Assembly: GCF_015552075.1 (NCBI RefSeq)
Contig: NZ_JADNDZ010000071.1
Span: forward strand, 1 to 55,937
DNA length: 55,937 nt
Source of the DNA: Collinsella aerofaciens
GTDB taxonomy: Bacteria; Actinomycetota; Coriobacteriia; Coriobacteriales; Coriobacteriaceae
Direction of reading: 5' to 3'
Below are positions 1-10,247 of this stretch, one piece after another. The number at the start of each line of letters is the position of its first letter. The first letter of the stretch is position 1. The translations under genes and the position numbers were made by a program. The notes beneath the pieces were generated by a model that had not been told where the DNA came from, did no database searches, and worked only from the letters and a program-made list of their open reading frames with translations.

Positions 1-23
1 GGGAGTTCTAGACCTTGTCGGCC

Positions 24-1739
<1,716 letters not shown>

Positions 1740-1757
1740 TCAGAGATTCTGACGAGA

Positions 1758-2051
1758 CTAGGCCTCGACGACGGCGTAGATGTCGTCGGCGCGCATCAGC
1801 AGATACTTCTCGCCGTCGACCTTGACCTCGTTGCCACCGAACTTACCGTAGATGACAACGTCACCGATCTTGACGTCCATGGGGATGCGCTCACCCTTGT
1901 CGTTGACCTTGCCGGCGCCAACGGCAACGATGGTGCCGCGCTGCGGCTTCTCCTGAGCGTTGCTGGCGATATACAGACCAGAAGCGGTCTTCTGCTCTGC
2001 CTCATCGGGCTTGACCAGAACACGATCTGCAAGCGGCTTCAAAGACGACAT
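1758..2051 (-). CDS. groES: Co-chaperonin GroES (Hsp10)
   Basis: Heptameric lid of the GroEL chamber. The 97-residue product is of normal length and begins MSSLKPLADRVLVK. The mobile-loop region (about residues 18-34, TASGLYIASNAQEK) and the conserved GDVVIYGKFGG block are present. AAGGAGGAG lies about 7 bases before the ATG. It is the first gene of the groES-groEL operon. Upstream are a weak CIRCE-like half-palindrome and a very large inverted repeat, each listed separately. Confidence 0.97.
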   Translation of the reverse strand: MSSLKPLADRVLVKPDEAEQKTASGLYIASNAQEKPQRGTIVAVGAGKVNDKGERIPMDVKIGDVVIYGKFGGNEVKVDGEKYLLMRADDIYAVVEA

Positions 2052-2176
2052 GCTTGTCTCCTCCTTTTTGGGCCGCGCGGTTATACCGCGCGAATTAACC
2101 CTTTTTGTTTGCGTACGCGTTGAATGGTACCCACGAATGACGGGTTATACAACACGGAGTCAAAAAATCTTATTTT

Positions 2177-2203
2177 TTAGCACTTAGATTTTCTGAATGC
2201 CGA
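2177..2203 (-). promoter_or_regulatory. CIRCE-like element upstream of groES
   Basis: Read on the plus strand this is TTAGCACTT, then 9 bases, then GAATGCCGA. The HrcA operator CIRCE is TTAGCACTC-N9-GAGTGCTAA. One arm matches 8 of 9 and the other 6 of 9, with exactly the CIRCE spacing, and it lies upstream of groES. A TTGACT hexamer follows at about 2158-2163 and a TATAAC at about 2146 on the minus strand, but their spacing is poor. The weak arm also belongs to the 2189-2399 inverted repeat, so the match may be partly chance. Confidence 0.4.
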
Positions 2204-2399
2204 GGGATAACTTAGCGGTGGCTCCCGTGTGGCTCCGGAGGGGCGGGGCATAAGGTTTCCTGCTCGGGCAGTCCTGCTCGCACGAAGGCCACATTAAGTG
2301 GCCTTCGGCTCGTGCGGAACTCGCGATAAACCTTACGCCCCGCCCCTCCGGAGCCACACGGGAGCTGAGTCAACGTTATCGGACCCGGCATTCAGAAAA
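2189..2399. repeat. 211-bp near-perfect inverted repeat between groES and the amidohydrolase
   Basis: Three nested pairs of arms are visible. The outer pair is TTTTCTGAATGCC (2189) with GGCATTCAGAAAA (ending 2399). The middle pair is 38 bases (2221-2258 against 2328-2365) with 37 matches. The inner pair is GCACGAAGGCCAC with GTGGCCTTCGGCTCGTGC around 2280-2315. The whole segment could fold into one long hairpin or extrude as a cruciform. It has no coding content. It resembles a MITE-like or large palindromic insertion element, but no target-site duplication was found. Confidence 0.85.
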
Positions 2400-2440
2400 G
2401 TCAGTGCAGCAAAATGGCGATGCAGATGGTGCGAACAAGA

Positions 2441-2469
2441 AAGGGGCACGTTGCTGAAACGTGCCCCTT
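2441..2469 (-). terminator. Rho-independent terminator of the amidohydrolase gene
   Basis: A perfect 12-bp stem (AAGGGGCACGTT with AACGTGCCCCTT) has a 5-base loop. On the minus strand it is followed by TCTTGTT. It lies about 85 bases beyond the stop of the minus-strand amidohydrolase. Confidence 0.75.
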
Positions 2470-2470
2470 A

Positions 2471-2537
2471 AGTTGCGGTGGAATATGGACTGTTTTTGGC
2501 TGTTGAGGTGTTATTTAGTCCGTATTTCACCGCAACT
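2471..2537. repeat. 67-bp intergenic palindrome (AGTTGCGGTG family)
   Basis: 21-base arms (2471-2491 and 2517-2537, 19 matches) flank a 25-base loop. The outer 10 bases, AGTTGCGGTG/CACCGCAACT, are identical to those of the palindrome at 53777-53843, which is also 67 bp long. It is therefore a member of a dispersed palindrome family. Confidence 0.8.
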
Positions 2538-2555
2538 GAGGGGTGGGATGTGGGG

Positions 2556-4205
2556 TTAACGCTCGTAGATTAAGTTGCCTGCCAGATAGGTTGCCTGAAC
2601 TTTGGTGCCCTGGAGTTCTTGGGGGTCGATGGTGAGCGGGTTTTGGTCCAGGACTACCAGATCGGCGTATTTGCCGGGCTCCAGGCTGCCGAGGTTTTGC
2701 TCGTCGCCCGCTGCGTATGCACTGCCAAGCGTGTAGTTGCGCAAGGCCGTTGCCGCGTCGATACGCTCGCTCGGCAACCAGCCGCCCTCGGGCCAGTGGC
2801 TTCTGGGGTCTTGGCGCGTGATAGCCGTGTAGAGCACGTTCATGCTGGTAACGGCCGTGATGGGGCTATCGGTACCGAAAGCTTGGCGGATGCCGCGCTG
2901 TTTATAGGTCGCAAACGGCCACATGATGCGGCTGCGCTCCAAGCCCAGGTCGCGCTCCGGACCACCCGGGTCGAGCGTGATGTGGCAAGGCTGGCTCGAG
3001 GCAATGACGTTGAGTTTGCGCAGACGATCGATGTCCTGAGGCAGCAAATTCTCCAGATGCTCGAGTGTGTTATGACCGTGCTGGGGCAAGCCGTAGAGCT
3101 CTGCCGCCTCCTCAAAGATATCGAGCGCAGCATGAATGGCGCCGTCGCCGATAACGTGGATGCGCACGGTGTGCCCACGCTCGGCTGCCGCCAGAACCAG
3201 CTTGCACATGCGCTCGACGGGAACCGTCAGACGACCCTGGTCGCCCGGGAAGCGCGGGTTGGTATAGGGCTCAGTGAGGTATGCGGTATGCTCGCTCGAC
3301 ACGCCGTCGAAGAACTGTTTAAAGCCTGGCGCCGAGAGCAGCGCGTTGTTCGCGTAGCGGGTCTGGAGTTCTTCCAAGCGCGATTGGTCATCCAGCAGCG
3401 TGGGAAACAGATGGACGCGGATGCCCAGCTTGCCGGCGGTCTGCAGCTTGTCGTAAACATCGTCGCGAATAAAGTCGCAACCCGGCATGGGCATGAGCGA
3501 CATATCGCAGATTGAGGTGATGCCTTGCTCGGCCATACGCTTCATCTGGTCGGCGTAAGCGCTCGCGATGCGATCCTCGCCCAGCCACTCCAGGCAGCGC
3601 GGCAGCAGCTGCATAGCAGCTGCCTCGTGGGCGATACCCGTAAGCTCACCGTTTGAGTCTTTGTCGTAACTTCCACCCGCCGGCGGCTCGCTGTCGCGCG
3701 TCACGCCGAGGGCTTCGAGTGCGCGGCTGTTGAGCCACAGGGTATGCCCGTCGCCCGAATACATAACACAGGGGCGATCGGGGAAGGCGGCGTCGAGGGA
3801 AGCCTTGGTAGGGTGCTCGGGCGGATCCCAGCGGTAATCGCGCCAGCCCTGGGTCACGACCCAGGCGTCATTGGGCAGGCCCTGGGAAAACTCGAGCGCA
3901 TGCTGCACCAGTGCCGCCTCTGACGTGCCCATATCCATGAGCATGTACGGCGAGGAACCGACCGAGGTATGGAAGAAGTGCAGATGAGCGTCATGGAAAC
4001 CGGGGCAGATGAATTGCTCGCCGTAATCGACAACTGGCGTGGCGGCAGGGGCGGCGGCAACCACGTCATCGGGCGCGCCGACCGCGACGATGCGATCGCC
4101 TGCAATGGCAATCGCCAGCTCGCGGGCGGTATCGATGCCGTCTTGCGCGGTAAAGACGTTCTTGGAGCGGATAATCCGATCGATATGTTGCATGGACATC
4201 CCCAT
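2556..4205 (-). CDS. YtcJ-type amidohydrolase (Amidohydro_3 superfamily)
   Basis: Metal-dependent hydrolase of the amidohydrolase superfamily, YtcJ/exoenzyme-regulatory-protein-like, about 549 residues, which is normal for the group. Visible signatures are the metal-binding GFHDAHLHFFHT near residue 65, HVIGDGAIHAAL in the middle, and FGTDSPIT towards the end (the usual metal Asp). The C-terminal YADLVVLDQNPL is the typical return to the small beta domain. The true substrate is unknown; the family acts on amides, imides or cyclic ureas. The frame stays open far upstream, but that part is antisense to the divergent peptidase. The start was placed at the ATG at 4205; the ATG at 4199 is an alternative. 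Divergent from the M20 peptidase across about 156 bases, which suggests a shared catabolic role. Confidence 0.85.
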   Translation of the reverse strand: MGMSMQHIDRIIRSKNVFTAQDGIDTARELAIAIAGDRIVAVGAPDDVVAAAPAATPVVDYGEQFICPGFHDAHLHFFHTSVGSSPYMLMDMGTSEAALVQHALEFSQGLPNDAWVVTQGWRDYRWDPPEHPTKASLDAAFPDRPCVMYSGDGHTLWLNSRALEALGVTRDSEPPAGGSYDKDSNGELTGIAHEAAAMQLLPRCLEWLGEDRIASAYADQMKRMAEQGITSICDMSLMPMPGCDFIRDDVYDKLQTAGKLGIRVHLFPTLLDDQSRLEELQTRYANNALLSAPGFKQFFDGVSSEHTAYLTEPYTNPRFPGDQGRLTVPVERMCKLVLAAAERGHTVRIHVIGDGAIHAALDIFEEAAELYGLPQHGHNTLEHLENLLPQDIDRLRKLNVIASSQPCHITLDPGGPERDLGLERSRIMWPFATYKQRGIRQAFGTDSPITAVTSMNVLYTAITRQDPRSHWPEGGWLPSERIDAATALRNYTLGSAYAAGDEQNLGSLEPGKYADLVVLDQNPLTIDPQELQGTKVQATYLAGNLIYER

Positions 4206-4361
4206 CTCTGGCAGGAAATTCAACACCCCCGAGTGTACTCCCCCACTCTTGTTACAAAACCCCAAGCGGCAAACGGCAACTTTACCAGCCCTAGCGGCAG
4301 GTGGCATACTGGAGAAAGCCTGTACGATTTTGCGATCAACCCAGCAAGGAGCAAATCGACC

Positions 4362-5825
4362 ATGACGAAGACCAAGGCACAGCAAATTATGGCGGCAACC
4401 GAGGTTCGCGCGGCAGACGACGTCACCGCGGCCATCCGAGATATCGCCGCCGAGTTTGAACCCTACATCATCAAGCAGCGCCGTCACTTCCATAAGCATC
4501 CGGAGCTGAGCCTTGCCGAGGAGCGCACGACTTCCGACATCGCCAACCAGCTCGACGCCATGAATATCCCCTACGAGCGTCCGCTCAAGACGGGCCTGGT
4601 GGCGACGCTCCGCGGTACCGCGCCCGATGCCTACCGCGAGGACGGCACGCCGCGCCGCCGCATCCTGCTGCGCGCCGACATCGACGCCCTGCCTGTCACC
4701 GAGCAGACCGGCGAGGAGTTCGCCAGCGTCAACGAGGGCTGCATGCATGCCTGCGGCCACGACTGCCATATCGCCATGATGCTCGGCACATTGCAGATTC
4801 TGCGCCACATGACCGATGACATCCACGGCGAGATTCGCATCGTTTTCCAGCCCAGCGAGGAAAACGGCCAGGGCGCCAAACTCATGATCGGCACGGGTGT
4901 GCTCGACGGCGTCGACGGCGCCTACGCCGCGCACATCTGGAGCGAGGTCGACGCCGGCACCGTAAGCTGCGAGCCCGGCCCACGCATGGCAAACACCGAC
5001 TGGTTCCGCATCGACGTCCGCGGCACCTCGTGCCATGGCGCCATGCCCCAGCGCGGCCACGACGCCGTTATGGTTGCCGCCGAAATCGTCAACGCCCTGC
5101 AGACCATCGTCTCGCGCGAGATTAGCCCCTACGAACCTGCCGTCATCACCGTCGGCGAGCTGCATGGCGGCACTGCACGCAACGTTATCGCCGGCACGGC
5201 GTACCTCGCCGGCACGGTGCGCACCTACGGCGACAAGACGCATGAGGAGATGCCCGAGCTTATGCGCCGCATCGTGGAGCACACCGCGGCTGCTCTGGGC
5301 GCCGAGGCCGAGCTCACCGACTACACCATCGCCAACTACAAGGTCGAAAACGATGCCGCCTCGAGCGAGCGCTGCCGTCAAGCTGTGCTCAAGTGCCTGG
5401 GTCCCGCGGGCGAGGGCCATTACCGCGGCACGCTTTCGGGCGAGGACTTCTCGGAGTATCTGCGCCGCGTACCGGGCGTGCTCGCCTTTGTTGGCACGCG
5501 CAACCCCCAGATTGGCGCCACCTATGCCCAGCACTCCTGCTTCTATAAGATCGACGAGAGCGTGCTCGCCAAGGGCTCCATGGTAGCCGCTCAGTATGCC
5601 ATCGACTTTTTGGCCGAGCCCACGCAAGAAGAGCTCGACGGCCCCACGATCGCCGCGGTTGCCGAGACCAATCCCGACCTGGCAGCCAAGCTGCGCTCTG
5701 CCAAGGCAACGGCCGCCGAGGCCCGCGACGCCGTGCACGACGCCCGCACCGCCCGCCATGCCGCCATCAAGGGCATTCACGATGCCCGTGCCGCCGCTCG
5801 CCACGAGGAGAAGCGCGACGAGTAG
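4362..5825 (+). CDS. M20-family metallopeptidase/amidohydrolase (M20D type)
   Basis: Zinc/manganese-dependent amide hydrolase related to aminobenzoyl-glutamate and N-acyl-amino-acid hydrolases. Metal and catalytic motifs are visible: HKHPELSLAEE, HACGHDCHIAMMLG near residue 130, and PSEENGQGAKLMIGTG. The ATG at 4362 follows AAGGAG by about 12 bases and gives 487 residues. This is longer than the usual 390-400 because of an N-terminal extension of about 35 residues and an Ala/Arg-rich, probably helical tail of about 60 residues. The specific substrate cannot be read from sequence. Divergent from the amidohydrolase gene. Confidence 0.88.
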   Translation: MTKTKAQQIMAATEVRAADDVTAAIRDIAAEFEPYIIKQRRHFHKHPELSLAEERTTSDIANQLDAMNIPYERPLKTGLVATLRGTAPDAYREDGTPRRRILLRADIDALPVTEQTGEEFASVNEGCMHACGHDCHIAMMLGTLQILRHMTDDIHGEIRIVFQPSEENGQGAKLMIGTGVLDGVDGAYAAHIWSEVDAGTVSCEPGPRMANTDWFRIDVRGTSCHGAMPQRGHDAVMVAAEIVNALQTIVSREISPYEPAVITVGELHGGTARNVIAGTAYLAGTVRTYGDKTHEEMPELMRRIVEHTAAALGAEAELTDYTIANYKVENDAASSERCRQAVLKCLGPAGEGHYRGTLSGEDFSEYLRRVPGVLAFVGTRNPQIGATYAQHSCFYKIDESVLAKGSMVAAQYAIDFLAEPTQEELDGPTIAAVAETNPDLAAKLRSAKATAAEARDAVHDARTARHAAIKGIHDARAAARHEEKRDE

Positions 5826-5861
5826 CCGTCACGCCCACCCGTAACAACCTGGCCATAGCAA

Positions 5862-5900
5862 AGCGGGGGGCGGACGTTGGAAAGACGCCCGCCCCCCGCT
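5862..5900. terminator. Bidirectional terminator between convergent genes
   Basis: AGCGGGGGGCGG pairs with the reverse complement ending CCCCCCGCT around a short loop. It sits between the plus-strand peptidase stop and the minus-strand zinc-ribbon protein, so it can serve both. Confidence 0.75.
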
Positions 5901-5970
5901 CATTTGTCAAGCACTATTTCTACCATTTCTACCCCGTCCCCAAATGGCGTCCAAATGGCAGGCGGCAGGG

Positions 5971-7218
5971 TTACTCGTCCTGAGGGTCCTCGTCAGAGCT
6001 TGACTCGGGCGCCGGCTCAGGCTCAGACACAGGCGCCGGCTCGGGCGCAGGCTTGGACTCCGGCGCAGACTCAGGCGCTGGCGCTGGCGAAGCATCCGGA
6101 GCACTGTAACCCGAAGCGGCGGACTTCTTTTCGAAGGGCAGTACAAAAGTCAGAACGTCGTCCTTGTCCTCGTCGGCCCACTCACTTGCATAACGTGCGG
6201 CCCAATAGCCAACGGCACGGTGCTTGAGCATCTTGCCAAAGACCGTTAGAAATACGGTGACGAAAGCGACCAGCACCAGGAACAGCACGAGCGTAATGCC
6301 GCCGCCGGTAACAATCGCCTCAATGCCCGTAGGACGATAGTAGTAGCTATACATACCAACAGAGGCAATGGCGCCAAAGACGACCGTCAAGATCCATGTG
6401 ACAACGTTGGCGACCAAACCCGTCAAAAACTCGGGAAGGAACGAAGCGCAGAACAGCTTGGTCTTATTGTTCTTAAAGGCCGTCCAAACCTTATCGAGCG
6501 AAAACGCGCTCTCGACGCGACCGGTCACCGCAAAGTGCATCACGGCAATGTCGGCGAACATCTTAAAGAAGACCCCCAGGACCGCCGTGGCAATCATAGC
6601 CAGAACGAGCAGGCCAAGCGAGCCAAACAGCGCAGCCTCGAGCGCATAAGAGCCGTAATAAGAATACGAGCCCGCGGCGCCAATTACCACGCCCTCCACC
6701 AGCGAAAGCACTACACCGATTACGGGAATGGCAGCGATAACCTCGAGCACGACCGAAATAACGCTCGAAAAGACTCCGAGGCCAAACGACGTGGAACGCA
6801 TGAGTGGACGGTCCATACCGTCATCGACCTTGAGCGAAAGATCACGGCCCCACTCGATACCAAAGCCGGAACCGCATACGCTCGCAATGCAAGCTGCCAA
6901 AAAGCCGATGGCAGCCGCAATGCCGCCAATAACGGGAATAAACAACACGAGCACCGACACAACGCAAATCAACGCCGGCAAAAACGCGATTTGGCATACA
7001 CGCTGAAGCACGCCCGGAGTCTTGGTCATATCTTGGAACGCCTGAGCCACACAGCCCTTTGACACATTCGCCACGGGCGGTTGCGGAACAAACTGCTGGG
7101 GCTGAGACTGTCCCTGGGGGGCGGGACCGGCGGCCTTAACCTCGGTATTAGGGGCACCGCACACGCCGCAGAACTTGTCGTTATCGCCCATGGGGGCGCC
7201 ACACTGCGAACAGAACAT
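5971..7218 (-). CDS. Zinc-ribbon, multi-pass membrane protein of unknown function
   Basis: About 415 residues. The N-terminus is a zinc ribbon with two CxxC knuckles (FCSQCGAP and FCGVCGAP) followed by a Gln/Pro-rich linker. Five to seven hydrophobic segments follow from about residue 80 to 360. The C-terminal 50 residues are an acidic Pro/Glu/Ala repeat tail ending SSSDEDPQDE. This layout is common in Collinsella-type surface or envelope proteins, but no enzymatic motif is seen. The ATG at 7218 was chosen because AAGGGA lies at the right distance. The upstream in-frame ATG at 7227 overlaps that site. Confidence 0.7.
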   Translation of the reverse strand: MFCSQCGAPMGDNDKFCGVCGAPNTEVKAAGPAPQGQSQPQQFVPQPPVANVSKGCVAQAFQDMTKTPGVLQRVCQIAFLPALICVVSVLVLFIPVIGGIAAAIGFLAACIASVCGSGFGIEWGRDLSLKVDDGMDRPLMRSTSFGLGVFSSVISVVLEVIAAIPVIGVVLSLVEGVVIGAAGSYSYYGSYALEAALFGSLGLLVLAMIATAVLGVFFKMFADIAVMHFAVTGRVESAFSLDKVWTAFKNNKTKLFCASFLPEFLTGLVANVVTWILTVVFGAIASVGMYSYYYRPTGIEAIVTGGGITLVLFLVLVAFVTVFLTVFGKMLKHRAVGYWAARYASEWADEDKDDVLTFVLPFEKKSAASGYSAPDASPAPAPESAPESKPAPEPAPVSEPEPAPESSSDEDPQDE

Positions 7219-7367
7219 CGAAATCATCCCTTCGTATCTAGAGCGAATCACCTGGATCGCAAACGATGTCTTTGGCATCATTATCGCCCAATGTGGGGAC
7301 AAATACCGCAAGATGACCGATTTGCAACGTAGCCGGTTTATTCAATGATTCGAAGGGTACGACCGGG

Positions 7368-8390
7368 CTAGTTCGTGCCGCGGAAGCCCTTGCCGACGAT
7401 TTCGGAGCTATCGACGATGGTGATGAAGGCGCCAGGGTCAATCTCGCGGGTATAGCGGCGCAGTTGCACTGCCTCGCGACGGCTCAGCACGCTCATAATC
7501 ACCGTGACGCACTTGCCCGAGAAGGCGCCGTAGCCACGGCTGATCGTTGCCGTGCGGTTGAGATGCTTGACGATAAACTCCTCGACCTTAAGGGGCTCGG
7601 AGCAAATGATGGTGCAGACCTTACGAAGGTGAATGCTCTCGATAGCCTTGTCGACCACAAGCGTCTTGGCAAACAGACCGAGCACGCAGTACAGGCCGAC
7701 GCGCGGGCCATACAGGAAAGCCGCGATGGTCACGATGCCGATATCGACCAGCAACAGTGCACGGCCGATCTCGAGCGTCGTGCGGCGCTTGAGGATCATG
7801 GCAAGAATGTCGGTACCACCCGTGGAGGCGCCAATGTCAAAGACAATGGCACTGCCCAGCGCCGGCAAGATGACGGCAAAACACAGGTCGAGCCACATAT
7901 CGCCCGTCATCGAAACATCCGACGGAATGAAGAGCTCAAACAGCGAGACGTAGGCCGAAAGCGCAAACGAGGCAAAGACGCTCCAAAGGATTGCCTTGCG
8001 CTCCAAAAAGATAAAACCCAGGATGACCAGGACCGCGTTGATAATCCACATAAAGACGCCGACGGGCAGGGTCGGGAACAGCGTGGAAAGAATGACCGAC
8101 ACGCCCGAGGTGCCGCCGAAGGCAAAGTGATTGGGGGTTTTAAAGGCCACGATGGCAAAGGCCGTGAGGACCAGGCCCAGATTGAGCTCGGCAAAAAAGC
8201 GCGGAAAGCCTGGTTCCTGGCTGCGCTTGCGGCCGGCGCGCTCGCCACGTTCGATATCCTCGCGACCGACAACGCGCTCCATCGGCACCACCGGAGGACG
8301 ATGCATCTCCTCGGCGGCACGCGACGCCGCCTCTGCCGCAGCGGCTTCAATCGCCCATGCCTTGCTTTCGGTCTCGTGTTCGTCGGCCAT
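7368..8390 (-). CDS. YitT family membrane protein with DUF2179 domain
   Basis: 340 residues. After a charged 70-residue N-terminal extension come about five hydrophobic helices (residues 75-250) with the family signature ...FGGTSGVSVIL... and DIGASTGGTDILAMIL. A C-terminal DUF2179 domain follows (residues 260-335: VCTIICSEPLKVEEFI...ITIVDSSEIVGKGF). The family is widespread in Gram-positive bacteria; its transported substrate is not established. The N-terminal extension is Ala/Glu-rich and unlike typical 280-residue homologues. Transcribed alone on the minus strand. Confidence 0.88.
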   Translation of the reverse strand: MADEHETESKAWAIEAAAAEAASRAAEEMHRPPVVPMERVVGREDIERGERAGRKRSQEPGFPRFFAELNLGLVLTAFAIVAFKTPNHFAFGGTSGVSVILSTLFPTLPVGVFMWIINAVLVILGFIFLERKAILWSVFASFALSAYVSLFELFIPSDVSMTGDMWLDLCFAVILPALGSAIVFDIGASTGGTDILAMILKRRTTLEIGRALLLVDIGIVTIAAFLYGPRVGLYCVLGLFAKTLVVDKAIESIHLRKVCTIICSEPLKVEEFIVKHLNRTATISRGYGAFSGKCVTVIMSVLSRREAVQLRRYTREIDPGAFITIVDSSEIVGKGFRGTN

Positions 8391-8505
8391 TACGGCAACC
8401 CTTCGTTAACAATTTGGAAACAATGCGCCCATTAGGGTAACGCGGAACGCGAAGATTGCAACCCTTAGTTAGACGAGCGGTATGCCTGCATCGGGGGCAT
8501 ATAGA

Positions 8506-8545
8506 AAACGGTCGACCGCACTTTTGCTTGCGCGGTCGACCGTTT
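8506..8545 (-). terminator. Terminator after asp23
   Basis: A 14-bp stem (AAACGGTCGACCGC with GCGGTCGACCGTTT) is followed on the minus strand by TTTTC. It lies about 50 bases beyond the asp23 stop. Confidence 0.7.
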
Positions 8546-8562
8546 AGCGTTTTCGCAGGTAA

Positions 8563-8599
8563 AACCTATCGAAACAAACCTGTCCCTATTTGGTAGGTT
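8563..8599. repeat. REP-like hairpin with GGGACAGG core
   Basis: AACCTA and TAGGTT arms enclose an asymmetric AAACCTGTCCC. The element overlaps the asp23 stop codon. It is one of several hairpins in the window with a CCTGTCCC(CTTT) core placed immediately after minus-strand stop codons. Confidence 0.6.
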
Positions 8600-9125
8600 A
8601 CTCGTGCTGGCTGGTGCGGTGCTCGTACTCCTCGGGGGTGATGACATCCTCGATGCGCAGGTTGACGCCTGCCACCTCAAGGCCGGTCATCGCGGCCAGA
8701 CGCTCGGTGACGCGCGCCTTAACGTCGTCAAAGATCGCAGGCGCATAGGCGCCGTACTCGATGATGACCGAGATGTTGACGACCACGCGGTTGTCGTCGG
8801 TGACCTCGACCGTCACGCCCTTGGTCAGGTTCTCGGCACCAAACTGTTCCTGCACAAAGTGCATAAGGTTACCCTTCATGCCCAGAACATGCGGCACCTC
8901 GCGGGTGGCCATGGCAACGATCTTCTCGATCACACCGTTGGAATAGGTCAGCGAGTCCTCGGACTCGTCCGCCTCCTCGTCCATCTCCTCGTTATCCTCG
9001 TCCGCATCGGACTCGGCCTCGACGAGTGCCTCGTCCTCGAGCGTTACGTCCTCCGCCTCGGCGGCGACGGCCTCATTCGCCTCGAGCTCGGTATCGGCTA
9101 CATCGACCTTCGTGTTAAAAGCCAT
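8598..9125 (-). CDS. Asp23/Gls24 family envelope stress protein
   Basis: 175 residues. An unusually long acidic leader of about 55 residues (many D/E, for example DADEDNEEMDEEADESED) precedes the Asp23 domain (YSNGVIEKIVAMATREVPHV..., then a VTVEVTDDNRVVVNISVIIEYG strand block). In Gram-positive bacteria such proteins lie under the membrane, anchored by AmaP, and influence cell-envelope homeostasis. It is the last gene of an amaP-DUF2273-asp23 operon, 44 bases after the DUF2273 gene. AGGAGG precedes the ATG. Confidence 0.9.
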   Translation of the reverse strand: MAFNTKVDVADTELEANEAVAAEAEDVTLEDEALVEAESDADEDNEEMDEEADESEDSLTYSNGVIEKIVAMATREVPHVLGMKGNLMHFVQEQFGAENLTKGVTVEVTDDNRVVVNISVIIEYGAYAPAIFDDVKARVTERLAAMTGLEVAGVNLRIEDVITPEEYEHRTSQHE

Positions 9126-9169
9126 GGTTCCTCCTTATGCCTGCCGCAGATGCGACAGTCGAATTCATA

Positions 9170-9547
9170 TTAGCGGCCGCTAAACAGACGGCCGAAGAAG
9201 TTGACGATACCGTTCTCGCCGTCGCGAATCTGGCCGATCACGGCGCCGATCAGCACAAAGAATGCGATGACGAGCGTGTCCCACAGGCCCAACGTAAGTA
9301 CCAGCACAGCGAGGATAAAGCCTGCCAAGGCGCCGAGCGTAGTGTTGGGGTGGCGCACGGCGTAGCTCCAGATAGCAGCGCCCGTACCTTTGATGAGACC
9401 CATGGCCTCGTCAAAGTCGTTGGCGGCGACGTCATGCTGCTCGCCGGCCTCGAGCTTGGTGTCGGTGGACTCGCCTGCCGGCGTAGCGTTCTGGTCGATC
9501 GTCAGGCGCGGCGTGCGGGCGGTCTTGTCTTGGTTGGTATCACTCAC
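9170..9547 (-). CDS. DUF2273 small membrane protein of the Asp23 operon
   Basis: 125 residues. A polar N-terminal half is followed by two closely spaced membrane helices (LGALAGFILAVLVLTLG and LVIAFFVLIGAVIGQI) and a short cytoplasmic tail, the DUF2273 pattern. The frame is open farther upstream, but a GTG at 9547 with GGAGG six bases before it is the better start. It overlaps the end of amaP by 8 bases, which implies translational coupling. Its role is inferred from the conserved pairing with AmaP and Asp23. Confidence 0.82.
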   Translation of the reverse strand: MSDTNQDKTARTPRLTIDQNATPAGESTDTKLEAGEQHDVAANDFDEAMGLIKGTGAAIWSYAVRHPNTTLGALAGFILAVLVLTLGLWDTLVIAFFVLIGAVIGQIRDGENGIVNFFGRLFSGR

Positions 9548-10082
9548 CGGAAACCTCCACGGTCTGGACGGTAGTCTTGGACGGCAAAAAACGGACGCGC
9601 GCGGTCGTGCCCGGCGTGCCGAGCATGGTGTCGCAGGCCTTCTCGATACGTTGCTGCATCGCGGCTGCAAGGGAGGCCACGTCCCGGTCGTCGAGCGCGA
9701 TGGCTTCGACCTTAAAACGAACGCGCGATTCGTCGGAGCCTTGAACGCGCGCCTCGATATGCTCAACCATCACGCGATCATCGCACTCTGCCGCGGCACG
9801 GGCGCACGAGGAAAGCGCTGCGAGCGTGACCTCGATATTGCGCTCCCCCGCCGGATGCACGCAGGACGGCTCGCGACGCGCGAACATCAGGCGGAAAAAA
9901 CCGATGAGCACGCCAAGCGCCACGATAGCGGCACACACCGTAACGACGACGCGAGGCATGGCGTCACGCAGCAGCATAAAGCGATACGTATACGGTCCCC
10001 AGAACTGGCAGACAAGCGTACCCAGCGCCACGATGGCGGCGGCAAGATACACGATCGCTAGGGCTCGTTTGAGTACGCGCAC
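9540..10082 (-). CDS. amaP: AmaP-like membrane anchor of Asp23
   Basis: 180 residues from a GTG at 10082, which is preceded by AAGGGAG at 6-base spacing. Two N-terminal membrane helices (residues about 5-27 and 45-65) are followed by a soluble alpha/beta domain with the RVRFKVEAI...DDRDVASLAAAMQQRI pattern of AmaP. In Staphylococcus AmaP holds Asp23 at the membrane. Order and length match the amaP-DUF2273-asp23 module. An in-frame ATG pair exists about 16 codons upstream, but it overlaps the tail of the yebC terminator and has no ribosome site. Confidence 0.8.
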   Translation of the reverse strand: MRVLKRALAIVYLAAAIVALGTLVCQFWGPYTYRFMLLRDAMPRVVVTVCAAIVALGVLIGFFRLMFARREPSCVHPAGERNIEVTLAALSSCARAAAECDDRVMVEHIEARVQGSDESRVRFKVEAIALDDRDVASLAAAMQQRIEKACDTMLGTPGTTARVRFLPSKTTVQTVEVSGE

Positions 10083-10140
10083 GCGCGCTCCCTTCAGGTT
10101 TCGGTCCACAGAATGCAAAACGGTTCGCATCATTATAAAA

Positions 10141-10178
10141 GAGCCGGGTCCGGTGCCATACGCACGCGGATCCGGCTC
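10141..10178 (-). terminator. Terminator after yebC, with a possible amaP -10 box
   Basis: GAGCCGGGTCCG pairs with CGGATCCGGCTC (one mismatch). On the minus strand the stem is followed by TTTTATAAT. The TATAAT in that tail (about 10132-10137) could also serve as the -10 element for amaP. Confidence 0.65.
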
Positions 10179-10247
10179 ATCTATTCCACGAGGCTTGCAT
10201 GCTCGCTTCATTATGCCCAGATATGCACGGCTTAACCCGTGTGGGCG

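Noticed and set aside
4206-5804. Extension of the amidohydrolase by over 500 N-terminal residues
   Set aside because: That part is antisense to the well-supported M20 peptidase and has no amidohydrolase motif.
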